Source: Dipteris shenzhenensis (lineage: Eukaryota; Polypodiophyta; Polypodiopsida; Gleicheniales). Taken from it: a DNA stretch of 64,000 bases. The translations under genes were made by a program, and so were the position numbers. Below the pieces are notes generated by a model. It searched no databases. It had not been told where the DNA came from and saw only the letters and a list, made by a program, of their open reading frames with translations. Of this stretch, positions 10,870 through 21,322 are shown piece by piece. The stretch lies in NCBI GenBank assembly GCA_047967505.1, contig CM106539.1; one strand, written 5' to 3'. Position 1 is the first letter of the stretch. The number at the start of each line of letters is the position of its first letter.

Positions 10870-11871
10870 CGCCCTTAATGATTGCTCGAATGGTACATGT
10901 TATAAATGCATAGAGATGCAAATCTGTATATGTTGATAGTGTTGTGTCATTTTGTATCTCAAAAATTTGACCAAGTACCAAAAAGCAATTGTAGCCCACC
11001 CTCCATCCACAATTATAGATGTGGCTATTCTCTTGATGACCTGACATGTTATATACTCTATTTGTTGTGCCAAGTCACATTGCTGCATTACTATGTCGAT
11101 AGCACCTACTAACTTTTGAGCTGATCTGCACATCAAAACATATAACAACAGTGAATATGTGCATTGCATATCAATCTACATGTCAAGAAGTGACAATAAG
11201 TGTAGTCTATTCTTACTCTAACATAGTGCCATGGACGGATGTCATTGAGTTGGCAAAGAAGCACTTCTTCGCAAAGATGTCCACGACTACCAGACCCCAA
11301 TGTGAGCTGCATTATCAATAAAGAATAAATACTATGTTTGAGACAATTCTAGCAATGCAATAGAAAAAACAAGTAGGGTTTGATGCTTACTTTTCATAAT
11401 ATGCTGTAAAAATAACTCGTGCGTCATTCATAGGAACGTGCTTCAATCACTTGCAAACATCCTCTATGGTTTCTTCTTTGTTGCTAAGCACTTCTGAAAT
11501 ACGAGGATCGAGCATATATGAAATGCTTTGTATATTTTGCAGATAATTTGCTATAACATTACTATATTAAGAAAAAAAGTATTAGCTTATTGGGTTTAAT
11601 CAAAATAAGCAAAGTGTAAAGCCAAGGAAAAGGCTGCATCAAACCTGAGGATGGTTGTAATGACTTTGACATTAACCTCTTTCTTAGGATTCAAGACGAT
11701 TGAAATCTCTTCTTTACCAAATTTAAAAAAATGAGGTTGTTGTCGAATTAACAACATAGCAGTGAATGAACTTCCAATCTGCTCCAATAGATTCATATTT
11801 TCATGACTCATCTTATTGAGAGAGTAGTCTACATCATATTCTTCTTCACTTGCTATCTCTTCTACATCCTC
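10870..11871 (-). pseudogene. C48-like module 2 (four exons)
   Basis: Exon 1 is 11871-11645 (acceptor cataag, donor CAG/gtttga). Exon 2 is 11561-11391 (171 bp), exon 3 is 11306-11217 (90 bp), and exon 4 starts at 11125 after tgtgcag. Lengths of exons 2 and 3 match modules 1 and 3 exactly. The His block is SHWGLVVVD, and Asn again sits in the catalytic acid position (ANSM). Exon 4 has a one-base frameshift near 11045. The nucleophile block survives as NCGWRVGYNC, but the oxyanion-hole Gln context is poor. A TAG interrupts exon 2. Exon 4 appears to run on into exon 1 of module 3 without an intron. Confidence 0.72.
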
Positions 11872-11880
11872 CTTATGCTA

Positions 11881-12260
11881 TAAAAATATAAAAAAGTTAT
11901 GCGATGTACACATCCCAAATAAAGGCTTAAACAAGCAGATAAGGTTTCATACATGCTTTCATTAGAGTGAGTCTCTCCTCAGCTTGGAGCAAAAATTTTA
12001 AAAGTAAGGTTTCATACATGCTTTCATTAGAGTGAGTCTCTCCTCCTCTTGGAGGAAAAATTTAAAAAGTTATGAGATTTACACATCCCAAATAAAAATA
12101 AAGGTTTAAATAATCATAGAAGTATAAAGGTAGCATGCTTTCATTAGACTTAGTCTCTTCTCCTCTTGGAGGAAAATATAAAAAATTTATGAGATTTACA
12201 CATCCCAATTAAAGGCTTGAATAAGCATACAAGTATAAAGATAAGGTTTTATCCATGCTG
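11881..12260 (-). repeat. intronic tandem repeats between modules 1 and 2
   Basis: About three diverged units sharing atgctttcattaga, gtctctcctcctcttggagg and gatttacacatcccaa. The block lies between exon 4 of module 1 and exon 1 of module 2 and is probably intron. Confidence 0.7.
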
Positions 12261-12326
12261 CAATGTAGTCATATTTTCAGGTTGTTTCCCAATGATGGTA
12301 GTAATTAGACGCTGAATACTCTCAGC

Positions 12327-13591
12327 CTAAAATGCTAGCAAATCAGCTTCTGTATATGATTCCATTTTGACTGGTAACTCCAAATCAAAAATCTCTCTAA
12401 GAAACAACATGCAGTTGTAGGCAACTCTCCACCCACAGCTGTGCCCATCTTTTTGCTCCACTGGCAAATGTCTTTTGAATTCTACTTGGTCTTGTTGCTC
12501 CGTGGTTGTTTTGATAGCAAATACTAGCCAATATGCAGCACTGTCCATCATGACATATTAAATATATTAATATGTCATGATCATAAGATACAAAATAAGA
12601 AAGTATCAAAAATATTAAGAGAATAATTACATTGGGGAGTTGGCATGATAGCCTTCCATTGAATTCACAAACCACAAACGGTTGAGTTCAAGGTCCTAGA
12701 TGATCAGACTCCAATGTGAGCTACACGACCAAAATAAAAATGATTATTGTTTTACACAAACTTGCCAAAGAAATAGTAAAAATAAGGTTAGAGTTGATAC
12801 TTACGCCTCATGATAAGGCATAAAGATGACTCTCACCCCATCTATTTTCAAAGGGCTTAACCAGGTATAAACATCTTCTATAGTCTTTTGAGGAGAGCTA
12901 AGAATAGAAGAAAGGAGAGCATCGAGCATGTAGATACGATGCTGCACTGCATTAGGAAGCTGAGAAATAACTACACTGCACCCCATCTAAATTCAAAGGG
13001 CTTAACCAGGTATAAACATCTTTTATAGTCTTTTGAGGAGAGCTAAGAATAGAAAAAAGGAGAGCATCGAGCATGTAGACACGATGCTGCACTGCACTAG
13101 GAAGCTGAGAAATAACTACACTGCACCAAGAAATAAACAAACGTTAGCTCATAGAATTGATTTGCATTCTGCACTAGGAAACTGATATATAACTACACTG
13201 TAAATAAATAAACAAATGTTAGCTCATTGAAGTAGCAACAAATAAACAAATGTTACCTGAGAATGGCCAAGATAACATTGTCATTAACCTCTTTTAAAGG
13301 ATTGGAGAGGATTGTAACCTCCTCTCTACCAAAGCTTAAATACTGAGGTTCTCGTTTCAAAACGATCCTAACTTCAAATGAGCTCTCCATTTTATCCAAT
13401 GCAGCTAAATTTGCAAAATGGGTCTCTGTCATAGCTTGTATTCTATGTTTGGGGTCATTTTGCTTTTCCATGGTGTCTTTAAAGCTCTTGTGCTCATGGG
13501 ATTCTTCAATCAATTTTAGAGGTGGTTGCATTGTTGAAGTAGAAGGGAGTGCCTCCATATTGAATTCATCCATTTCTTCTCCCTCTATTGC
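12327..13591 (-). pseudogene. C48-like module 1 (four exons)
   Basis: Exon 1 is 13591-13257 (acceptor after tatacag, donor CAG/gtaaca). Exon 2 is 12975-12805 (171 bp), exon 3 is 12720-12631 (90 bp), and exon 4 starts after gacag at about 12545. All junctions are phase 2 and rejoin in frame. Exon 2 ends FMPYHEA. Exon 3 begins with HWSLII, placing the catalytic His, and 17 residues later has Asn (FVNS) where yeast Ulp1 has its catalytic Asp531. Exon 4 has VEQKDGHSCGWRVAYN with Gln and Cys six residues apart, as Ulp1 Gln574 and Cys580. One stop (TAG) follows HWSLII, where the sister module has Trp. Confidence 0.75.
12830..13130 (-). repeat. 145-bp tandem duplication covering most of exon 2, module 1
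   Basis: The segment containing YMLDALL is present twice with an offset of 145 bp (for example ggaagctgagaaataac at about 12955 and 13100). The two copies differ by only a few bases, so it is younger than the module triplication. The period is not a multiple of three. The outer copy still has an acceptor-like end but no usable donor. Confidence 0.85.
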
Positions 13592-13695
13592 CTGTATACA
13601 AATATGAGAGATTAGATTCATTATCTTTAAATTTAAATCTTATTTAAAAAATTGTATTTAGTTGAGAAATAGAGAGTTCATACTGCTAAGTATTG

Positions 13696-16600
13696 TCATA
13701 GTGGCCTTTTTTCATAACCCTGCGAGCCATAATGATCAAAGAAGGCATCATCATGTTTGTCTTCATCCACCAACCTCTCTGTGAACGGGTCATGTAAGTC
13801 TATCTTTTCATCATCATCAACTGGGACATTATGATCTTCAAGGTAATCATCCATGTCATCAGTGTCCTTGTGGTCTATCTCTTTTTCGTAGCCTGTGGTT
13901 AGATTTGCTTGAAGCTGAAAATAAGCCATGAAATGCTTATTTTCAATAATATTTGTGGAGTTGCCTTTTCTGAGGAGATCCTCAAATAAATATCCCATCC
14001 TACACAAGGTGACCTCCCAACCTACCGGTAGCAAATTCTCCATCATGGTAAGCAAGAGACTCCCACTTTTTGCAGGACTTCCATAGTTGTTTTTTTGATA
14101 ATGTATGGACCTGGGAATATCTTGCTCTTCTAGCATCAATCTCAAATTATTTGAATTCCCTCTTATGTTCTTTTGTAAGGAGTGATCAGGGTTGGGACTC
14201 CGCATACACAAAAAGAATGATTCAAGAGATTGAATCGCTATGCCACATTCTCTCTTGCCTCTCTTTGCTGCGTAAACACCACTATAGATCTTCAAATCTG
14301 ATGAATATGCTCACTCTAGAGTAACCTACATGGCTTCTTTGTCTTTTTTATCAATAAAAATGACAATGTTGCAAATTGCCACTTTGCTAATGGTGGTATG
14401 TACTATTCTATCAATGAAGTTATGGATATCATCGCTAGAAACTTCATTGATAAAGAATAGTTGTGGCTTATCCCATGCTGACTCATTCTTAAAGAAGTCA
14501 TCTTCTGAGACTCCCCTGAAGTTCACAAGCTTTCCAGACTCTGCCATAACCTCTACATTGAATTGAAAGCTTTGGTGCATATCTGTCGGCGTCCTTATCT
14601 CGCTGATTAATCTTTCCACATATGCAACCACCTGTTGTGGGATTTCTTTTCTCATATAAGAGGTTACTATTTCTGACCCATCTTCATCCTTTTTAATCCA
14701 CATGTTTGCCCATAGCTTTACCTTGGGTGTTGACAAAGAAGCTATATGCTTCACCACATTATAGTCAATGTTATAATGAGTAAGTGGAATTTGTTTCTCT
14801 AACAGCAAATACTTAATGGCACTATGCACTTCACCACGCCTCACCTGTACATTGATGCATTCTTCCATGCAGTGGTCTTTGTCTTTTTTTCCAAAAAACC
14901 ATTCTTTCTTTAAAATTTTTTGTGCTGCCATGGATGCATACTTGTCAGGTAAGTACTTTATAGGCCTCCACATCCTTGCCGTCAACTCCTTCTTATCCAT
15001 TACCTTTGACTTTCCGGAGATAAACAAAGGAGCTTCATAGGTCAACTATCCACGCTCATAAGCAATGCACGTTTCAAGCATCTCATTGAACACTTCAACA
15101 GGACGAAATATGATAGAAGTGTAGTCGGCATATCTGTCCCTCACCACCTTCTCACCACCTTGAGGCTTGTCATACTTTCTTCTTACTCTTGAGTTTCCCT
15201 AGGCACAACTGCACTCAAAGAAGTATAGAAGTTCGTGAGTGTGTCGGCGTCTGCTTTTGTGAACTTTCACTTCAAATCAGGATTTGGAGAACCAAATGTT
15301 GTCCATATAACCCTTGCCTTCTGTAAGACCTCTGATGTTGAGGAGATCTTATGCTTTCCATGGACATAATGATTAAGTCTTTCGGACTCAATCAAATACT
15401 TGATCTCATGCTTGAATATACAGATTGTTGTAGGATAATAATGGAATGAACTTATCTTTGCAAATTGTTCTAAAGTGAGTCTTTTGACCTCTTTTGCTTC
15501 CTTTGCGATCTGATTACAAGCATAAGCCCAATGTTGACCATCGATGGGCTAGAATCTGCAATGAAGGAGGAATTCCTTCTTTGCTTCCTTTAGCATATTC
15601 TCACCTTGTGCCTCTTCACCTTGTTCATGTGGAATATTTTTAAGAGTGTCTTTAAAGAATCGACTGAAGGTTTCCTCGAAATGTGTAGGCCCTGTAAATG
15701 TTATTTGATCCACAAAACTATTTTTGATTAGACAAAACATTATTGGGTGCAAGACAACATTGCTTGCCATAGGTTTCTTACCATCTCTCAAAGCCTCGTA
15801 TATTTACAGTGCATAGGATATATCAAGGCTTCGGCTATTAGTAAAGACAGCTGTAGCTTCCACATCTTTGGCATTCACAAACCACGTCCTTTGACCCTAG
15901 ATATATCCCACATCATCATCTGTAACTGCTTCATTAAGACGCAGATTAAGATTTTTGATTGATGTGAGTTCATCTTGATCATCTTCAGTCTCGAGTTCTG
16001 AGTCTTCTTTATCTTTCTCTTCTTTTAACCGTTTTTCATCCACATTATCTCTCTCTACAGTGGGACGATGCCTTTTTTTACTCCTTAGAACTGTGGCTCT
16101 TGCAGTACTAGCCTTTTGCATTTCACGTCGTGGTTTGCTAGCAAGAGCTTCTAGCATAACTGCAGTGGATCGACCTTGATCTTCTTCAAATTTTTTTAAT
16201 TCCTGTGCACTCAAGGCTTGTTTTCATCATCCTTAGTTACATCCACCATTTCTTACTCTAGAAGTTTGCGCTCATGTTCTACACGTTTGTGAGAGTGTGC
16301 CTGTTCTTCTTGTCCCTGCATCGAAGTCTGAGCTTTTTGATCTCCTTCATGTGAAGATCCTTGAATATGAGGAGCATATTGTGCATCCTGAAAGTACTCA
16401 AACATTATCTTTGCATGCATCCTTTTTGCCACCACACTAGGAAATTGCTCCCAAGTATATGAAAGAGCCTCCAATGCACTTTGTAGCTCTGGAAACTTTG
16501 ATGGTTGAGGAGGAGGCATCACAAAGGTCTTTGAGTCTCTCCTTGACACAACAAAATGAAGACTGCCAACTTCAGGATCTGAACTCTTTGTAAAAATATC

Positions 16601-16907
16601 CATAAATGTCTCTTTTGGCTCTATCATTATGCCCACTACAAGGCTTGAAGTCATATCTTCTTTGAAGAAAGTAGCATCCCATGGATCTTCAACACCATTG
16701 AACTCCCTTTTTGACATAAGTAAAAAGAGTCTCTTTTCCTTTTGATGAAGAAACTAAGCTCTTCTACCCATGTGATATCGAGTCCACCTACTAAAGCCAT
16801 TGGGGCTATATTCCTTTCCTTTCAAATTCAAATTGACATCAGAAACCCATTCTCTGATCGCAGAGTCATTTAGGATAGCCCCCACATTAGTTGATTGCTC
16901 CATAATC
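13696..16907 (-). pseudogene. long N-terminal exon of the C48-like locus, unknown domains
   Basis: One reading frame can be followed for about 1,050 codons from the ATG at 16903 (MEQSTNVGAIL). It is interrupted by stops near 16753, 16254, 15898, 15807, 15550, 15268, 15047, 14324 and 14308, and by single-base frameshifts near 16220 and 15205. I recognise no domain. Visible features are an Asp/Glu/Lys-rich segment with a basic patch (SKKRHRP) at about 16080-15900, which could be a nuclear signal; an aromatic/basic block with MWRPIKYLPDKYAS near 14970; and an acidic run (DTDDMDDYLEDHNV) near 13850, just before the peptidase modules. Open runs of 239 and 199 codons show decay is moderate. The splice donor after 13700 was not fixed. 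Confidence 0.6.
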
Positions 16908-16974
16908 CTATAAGAAAAGATAATGAAGAATTTAGATACATACAAGTAAAGTACAATATACAACGCTTGATACA

Positions 16975-17620
16975 ATAAATGTGGGAAATAGCCCAAAAGG
17001 CTTTACAAGGCTTCATATGGCAATAAATGTGGGAAATAGCCTAGAAGGCTTTACAAGGCTTAAATATTTGCACAAATGTAAAAAAATTAGCCAATAAAGC
17101 TTTACAATAATATAAAATGTCATCTAGTGATAAAGCTTCAATCTTCGTGAAGACATGTAATCTGTCCATCCATTGATTTGCCCTCTAGTCATAAAGCTTC
17201 AATCTTCGTGATGACATATAATTTGTCCATCCATTGATATCTGTGCATTGATACCCAACTGATGCAATCTACCCACTAAAAACTGTTCCACTGATATCCA
17301 CTTATGCAGCCCACATGATATCTACTTATGCGGCCCACTGATACTCATTAAATAGTGAATGGTCGAGATGGTCGAGTTTATTGCAAGGGGCTTCATATGA
17401 CAATAAATGTAAAAAATAGCATAGAAGGATTTACAAGGTTTTTTATGACAATAAATGAGCTTAATTATTTATACAAATGCAATAAAAATAACCAATAATC
17501 ATCAAGCTCCAATATGTCCCATGACATGTAATCTGTGCACTGATATATGTAATCTGTCCACTGATATCTGCTCATGCAATCTGCCCACTGATAAACTTCT
17601 TGGTAAATGGTAAAAGGTTT
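16975..17620. repeat. diverged tandem repeats upstream of the C48-like locus
   Basis: Repeated phrases include caataaatgtgggaaatagcc with aaggctttacaaggctt (about 16975, 17025, 17400) and gataaagcttcaatcttcgt with tctgtccatccattgat (about 17135, 17195), then several copies of ccactgatatc(c/t)a(c/t)t. They lie where the promoter or first intron of the locus would be. Confidence 0.6.
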
Positions 17621-18720
17621 TATTTAATAGCATGTTATGAGTGTTAAACCGCATGTGAGCGAAGGGACTGACAACAATTAGGAACTAGTTAGAAAAATTT
17701 GAGCATGGCTTCGATTGGCAACTTGGAGAATTGTCTCTCCTCTAAGGTAATCTAATCTATGCTAAAATATGCTAAACCAACCGTCGAAGCGAAGAAAAGC
17801 AATAAATAATTTCTTTTTCTATGTTCATTTTAATGTGCTGGGGTTTAAGAGGCTTAAATATGCAAAAGAAGGGGTTTTGATGTAGAGGCTAAACCTGCAT
17901 GTGAGAGAAATGAAGAACAAGTATCTAAAGAAAAGTTAACATTTTCCAATTTGAAAGATGAATATATATAAAAATATTATCAGCAAGCATTGAGAAAAGT
18001 AGAGCAGCGGCGAAAAAGAGCTAGAGGAGGGAGTGTAGCAAAATGCCAAATGCCAAATTCCATGGACCTTACATATTACAAAGTTTAAGCCACCGTGGTG
18101 ACTAGAGGCCTAGTGTTCCATCCAAATAATCATAGCTACCTCCTTAATTAATCAAAATATAAGGAGGGTCCCATCCAAATAATCATGAGCCATTTTTAAC
18201 CAAAGTAGCCAAATGCCAAATGCCACAGACCTTATATAAGTTCGAGCCACCGACGATCATTTTCTTCTTCTCCCTTTTTACCTGGAGGCTTGGTGTGGCA
18301 TCCAAATAATCATGAGCCATTTTAAACCACTGCCTCAATTAATTAAAATTCAAGTACGCTGCTGTCCAAATTTAAGCATGAGCCATATTAATTGTGGGCC
18401 AACGTGGTGGGCTGGTAATTAACGAGTAATTAACTGCCAGCCCAGTGGAATCTTAGGTGCCACCCTAGATGCCACATTGCCACTGATGGTAGTGGCAATT
18501 AATTATGATGTGGCTGGTAATCATGAAGAAGATGCCACCGTCTTAGTAATTAAATGGTAATTTAAAGCTGTGATAATTAACTGCACTCTACTGAGCATGC
18601 AAGCCCGGTGACCGGTGTCCTATTAACTGCACTGTACTGATCATGCAAGCTCAATGGTGGTAATTGGCAGGTGAGTAATTGTAGGCCACTAATGTGGCTG
18701 GTAATTAACTGCCAGCCCGG
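17621..18720. other. non-coding stretch with short dispersed repeats
   Basis: No coding frame recognised. The phrase atccaaataatcatgagcca recurs near 18120, 18170, 18300 and, more diverged, 18370. ggtaattaactgccagccc occurs near 18414-18440 and 18702. It resembles worn copies of a small repeat family. Confidence 0.45.
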
Positions 18721-19124
18721 TGGGATCACTTAGGGTGAGGGAGGAAGGAACATCTTCATGTATAGAGTCAAACTCAAGTATTGATAGCTGCAATAGTTAA
18801 CTAAAATGCCTATCATGTTGTGCAGCAGAGTCTGAAATGCATGGTCTACCATACCCCCATCATAGATGACTTCATGATCCGATGGCTTGCATGCTACGAC
18901 CTTGTGCATGTTTTTTGTTTCGGGTTGTTTATGCATGCAAGCTTGATATGTAGAGTATGTAATTTGCTATTTCCTAGGTCATGGATAGATCAAATGTGCC
19001 TACTTGCTAGAACTATGTACGACGAGAAAGTAGATGTTGTAGCTCAATTTGCCATTTGGGCAAAATTTACAAAAGACAAGGAGCTTGAATTGAAGTCCAA
19101 GACAGAGCCTCTAATTGCAAAGAA
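18721..19124. other. no gene supported
   Basis: Holds part of a 118-codon plus-strand frame (18820-19176) with a Cys-rich first half and a Lys-rich second half that runs into the tandem repeats. No known domain, so I do not call it a gene. Confidence 0.35.
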
Positions 19125-19390
19125 AAGCCTAAAGGGAGGAACCAACCCCCTTCAAGAAAGGAGCGAGAAGGGCTGAGCCTGCAACCAAGGAGCTCAAAGT
19201 AAGGAAAGAGAAAGTGACGTGAAGGGAGGAGTTGGGATCTTGAAGGGAGGAACCAATCCCCTTCAAGAAAGGAGCAAGGAGGGCCGAGCCTACAATCAGG
19301 GAGCTCAAAAATGTGACCTGCTCAAAGCAATGTGGAATCAGCCCCTGAAGGGAGGAACCAGCCCCCTTTAAGAAAGCAATGTTGAAGGAA
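19125..19390 (+). repeat. three copies of a roughly 108-bp tandem repeat
   Basis: The core aagggaggaaccaa(c/t)ccccttcaagaaagga appears near 19132, 19241 and 19347. Between cores are shared phrases gggc(c/t)gagcct and gagctcaaa. Confidence 0.75.
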
Positions 19391-19499
19391 AGGAGTCTTT
19401 GAGATGTAATCTATTGAATTATTAATGTTCTCCAAAGTTTACTTGGGCAATGTATCTAGTTTAGGATAACACTTTGCAACAATGCAATTTGTTTTATTA

Positions 19500-19845
19500 T
19501 AGCATTGGTTGGTTGCAGCTCGGAGGTTGGTTACACACTAAGATATTAACTACCACCAGCCTAGTGGTTTGCTTCTATGAATGACATACAATTCATTCAT
19601 TTAGGATTTGTGGTCAACAGCCCGATGGCTGGAATCTAACAATAGATAAAGAGAACCAACCTAAAGGGGACTGTTTTATGCATAGCACTTTGCAAAAATT
19701 TTAAGATAGGAGGGTGGTAGTGTAGGATAAGTGGTGGTTGGTTGCACACTAGGATATTAACCACCACTAGCACGATGGTTTGCTTCTATTATTATTATTA
19801 CAGGATGAATGGCATACAATTTATTCGTTTAGGATTTGTGGATTA
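19500..19845 (+). repeat. pair of direct repeats about 230 bp apart
   Basis: Both copies run from ggttggtt through a(g/c)atattaac(t/c)accac and ggtttgcttctat to catacaatt(c/t)att and aggatttgtgg. The second copy has a short (att)n expansion. Confidence 0.7.
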
Positions 19846-19886
19846 GTTATGGGATTTCATATTTCTCAATGTAAGTGCAGTTGTTA

Positions 19887-19889
<3 letters not shown>

Positions 19890-19930
<41 letters not shown>

Positions 19931-19965
19931 TAATATATATATATGTATATGTATATATATGCAAT
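19890..19965. repeat. (TA)n microsatellite
   Basis: Nearly pure TA over the first half, then interrupted by g and c. Confidence 0.95.
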
Positions 19966-20945
19966 ATTAAAATATTTCCAAAGTGATTGAAGTGATGTTT
20001 TCTCAGCTATGTGACTAGATAGTGTCCTTTGATAGGCCAAGGACCATAATGTGAGATGAAAGATTTTGATTAAACTAAGTTGAAGATTTGAAATAAAGTG
20101 GTGGGATAATGCTAATGAGAGAGGAAGAGATGCTGCTATGATGATGGTAGCACTTAGTACAACAAGATAATGCTCTGAATCTGGATAGTGTCAAGACAAG
20201 GCCAAGGACTATAACATCAAACAAAAGATTTTGGATATCTGCTTACATCTATATGTCTGTATAGGGTTTGTATGTATCCAATATTATAGACAAAGTGATC
20301 GAAGTGATGTTATACAAAGCTCCAAACTGATCGAAGTGATCCAATATTATAAATATCTCCAAAGCAATCGAAGCAATGTTGTAGAAAGATCCCTAAAAGT
20401 TGCATGCTCCTTCAATACAAACTAGTGAAGGAACAACGAAGGAATAGAGATGGAAAGCCATGGTAGCAACGAAATTTTTTTAGCCTACTGTCCTACGCAA
20501 GATGAAGCCATTTTGCAATGGGTCCCGCGTTGTTTTGATTAATCATAGCATTGCTTTAGTCATTGATCCCCATGTGATTGAGAATAAAATTATTCAGTCC
20601 TATTGTCTTAGACAAGCTAAAGAGGGTGTAGAGCCCAACAAAAATAAGCAAAGGCTAGAGTAAAATGTGCGGCTAATCCATGTAATCTTACTCTGAATCA
20701 ACAAAGGTTACAATTTTCAATTGATATCTTTCTTTTTTCCTGTATTCTTTCCTTTCTTTGAATGGCATGTAAGTTAATTTGAGGTTGCAAATTGAATATT
20801 GTTTTCATTTTTTAGATTGCATGCAAAACTGGAGATTGCAAACACAAAGACATAGAGTACAAATAATATAAGAAAAGACACTTTTATTATATTCATAGGA
20901 ACAAAATACAAGATTGAGAAGTGCCCAAGGCACAGTACATACTAT
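19966..20945. other. non-coding, with repeated short phrases
   Basis: No gene recognised. The phrases gatagtgtc, gccaaggac(c/t)ataa and aaagattttg occur twice (about 20015-20075 and 20185-20235), and gatcgaagtgatgtt-like units occur four times up to 20375. An AATAAA lies on the minus strand at about 20885-20890. Confidence 0.45.
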
Positions 20946-21310
20946 TGAGATATGGTGCCATGAGCACATAGATTAAAGGCTAAGGTATGGTATAGGAAAG
21001 AATTAAAGTAGCCACCCTAAGATGTGGACTACATGATGTGGAGATGTATCCACAAGGAGATATGTGGATCAGAGGATCCCACATGGTTGACTATTCAAAA
21101 GGCAGTCTCTATATAAGAGGCCTATCATGTATTATTGGAGTAAGAAGAAATGCACATACACTCAAGATTCTGTTTGTGAGTCTAAGCTAATCTATCTTGG
21201 AACCTAATTGACTTGAGGTACATGTCATGAGCACTTTCTTCATCATGTTTACACACAGGTTCCATCCACCTTAGAGCGCTCCATAGATCCTGAGGCATAC
21301 ATGTTTCTCA
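20946..21310 (+). repeat. 5' LTR of the non-autonomous element
   Basis: Begins TGAGATATGG and ends TTTCTCA next to the primer-binding site. It has a TATA-like tctatataag at 21107-21116. Close to its partner at 23428-23795, with scattered substitutions and small indels. Confidence 0.9.
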
Positions 21311-21322
21311 TGGTATCAGAGC
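21311..21322 (+). other. primer-binding site (initiator tRNA-Met)
   Basis: TGGTATCAGAGC directly after the LTR, with no spacer. Confidence 0.9.

Larger units (their letters stand above)
9676..16907 (-). pseudogene. multi-exon locus with three tandem Ulp1/C48-like modules
   Basis: Minus-strand locus with a long first coding exon (16907 to about 13700) and then three successive modules, each of four exons, whose proteins carry the hallmarks of the Ulp1/C48 cysteine-peptidase fold: a His-Trp block and a Gln-x5-Cys block (EQKDGHSCGW). C48 peptidases cut ubiquitin-like proteins such as SUMO, and related domains occur in some plant DNA transposons. I found no transposase motif here. In-frame stops (at least nine in the long exon), two frameshifts in that exon and more in modules 2 and 3 indicate a pseudogene, yet splice sites, exon lengths and phases are preserved. 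The upstream 3' splice site (cttatag before 16907) implies at least one more exon 5' of the ATG at 16903. It could be a host gene family or cargo of an unrecognised element. Confidence 0.72.

Noticed and set aside
9676-16907. The C48-like locus as a Mutator-type transposon carrying a ULP gene
   Set aside because: Plant Mutator elements with ULP genes are known, but no MULE transposase motif and no terminal inverted repeats around this locus were seen. Left open, not called.
9676-16907. In-frame stops repaired by RNA editing
   Set aside because: Fern and hornwort U-to-C editing acts in organelles; this is nuclear, has frameshifts as well, and similar stops occur in the transposons.
18820-19176. 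118-codon plus-strand frame
   Set aside because: No domain, and its second half lies in tandem repeat sequence.
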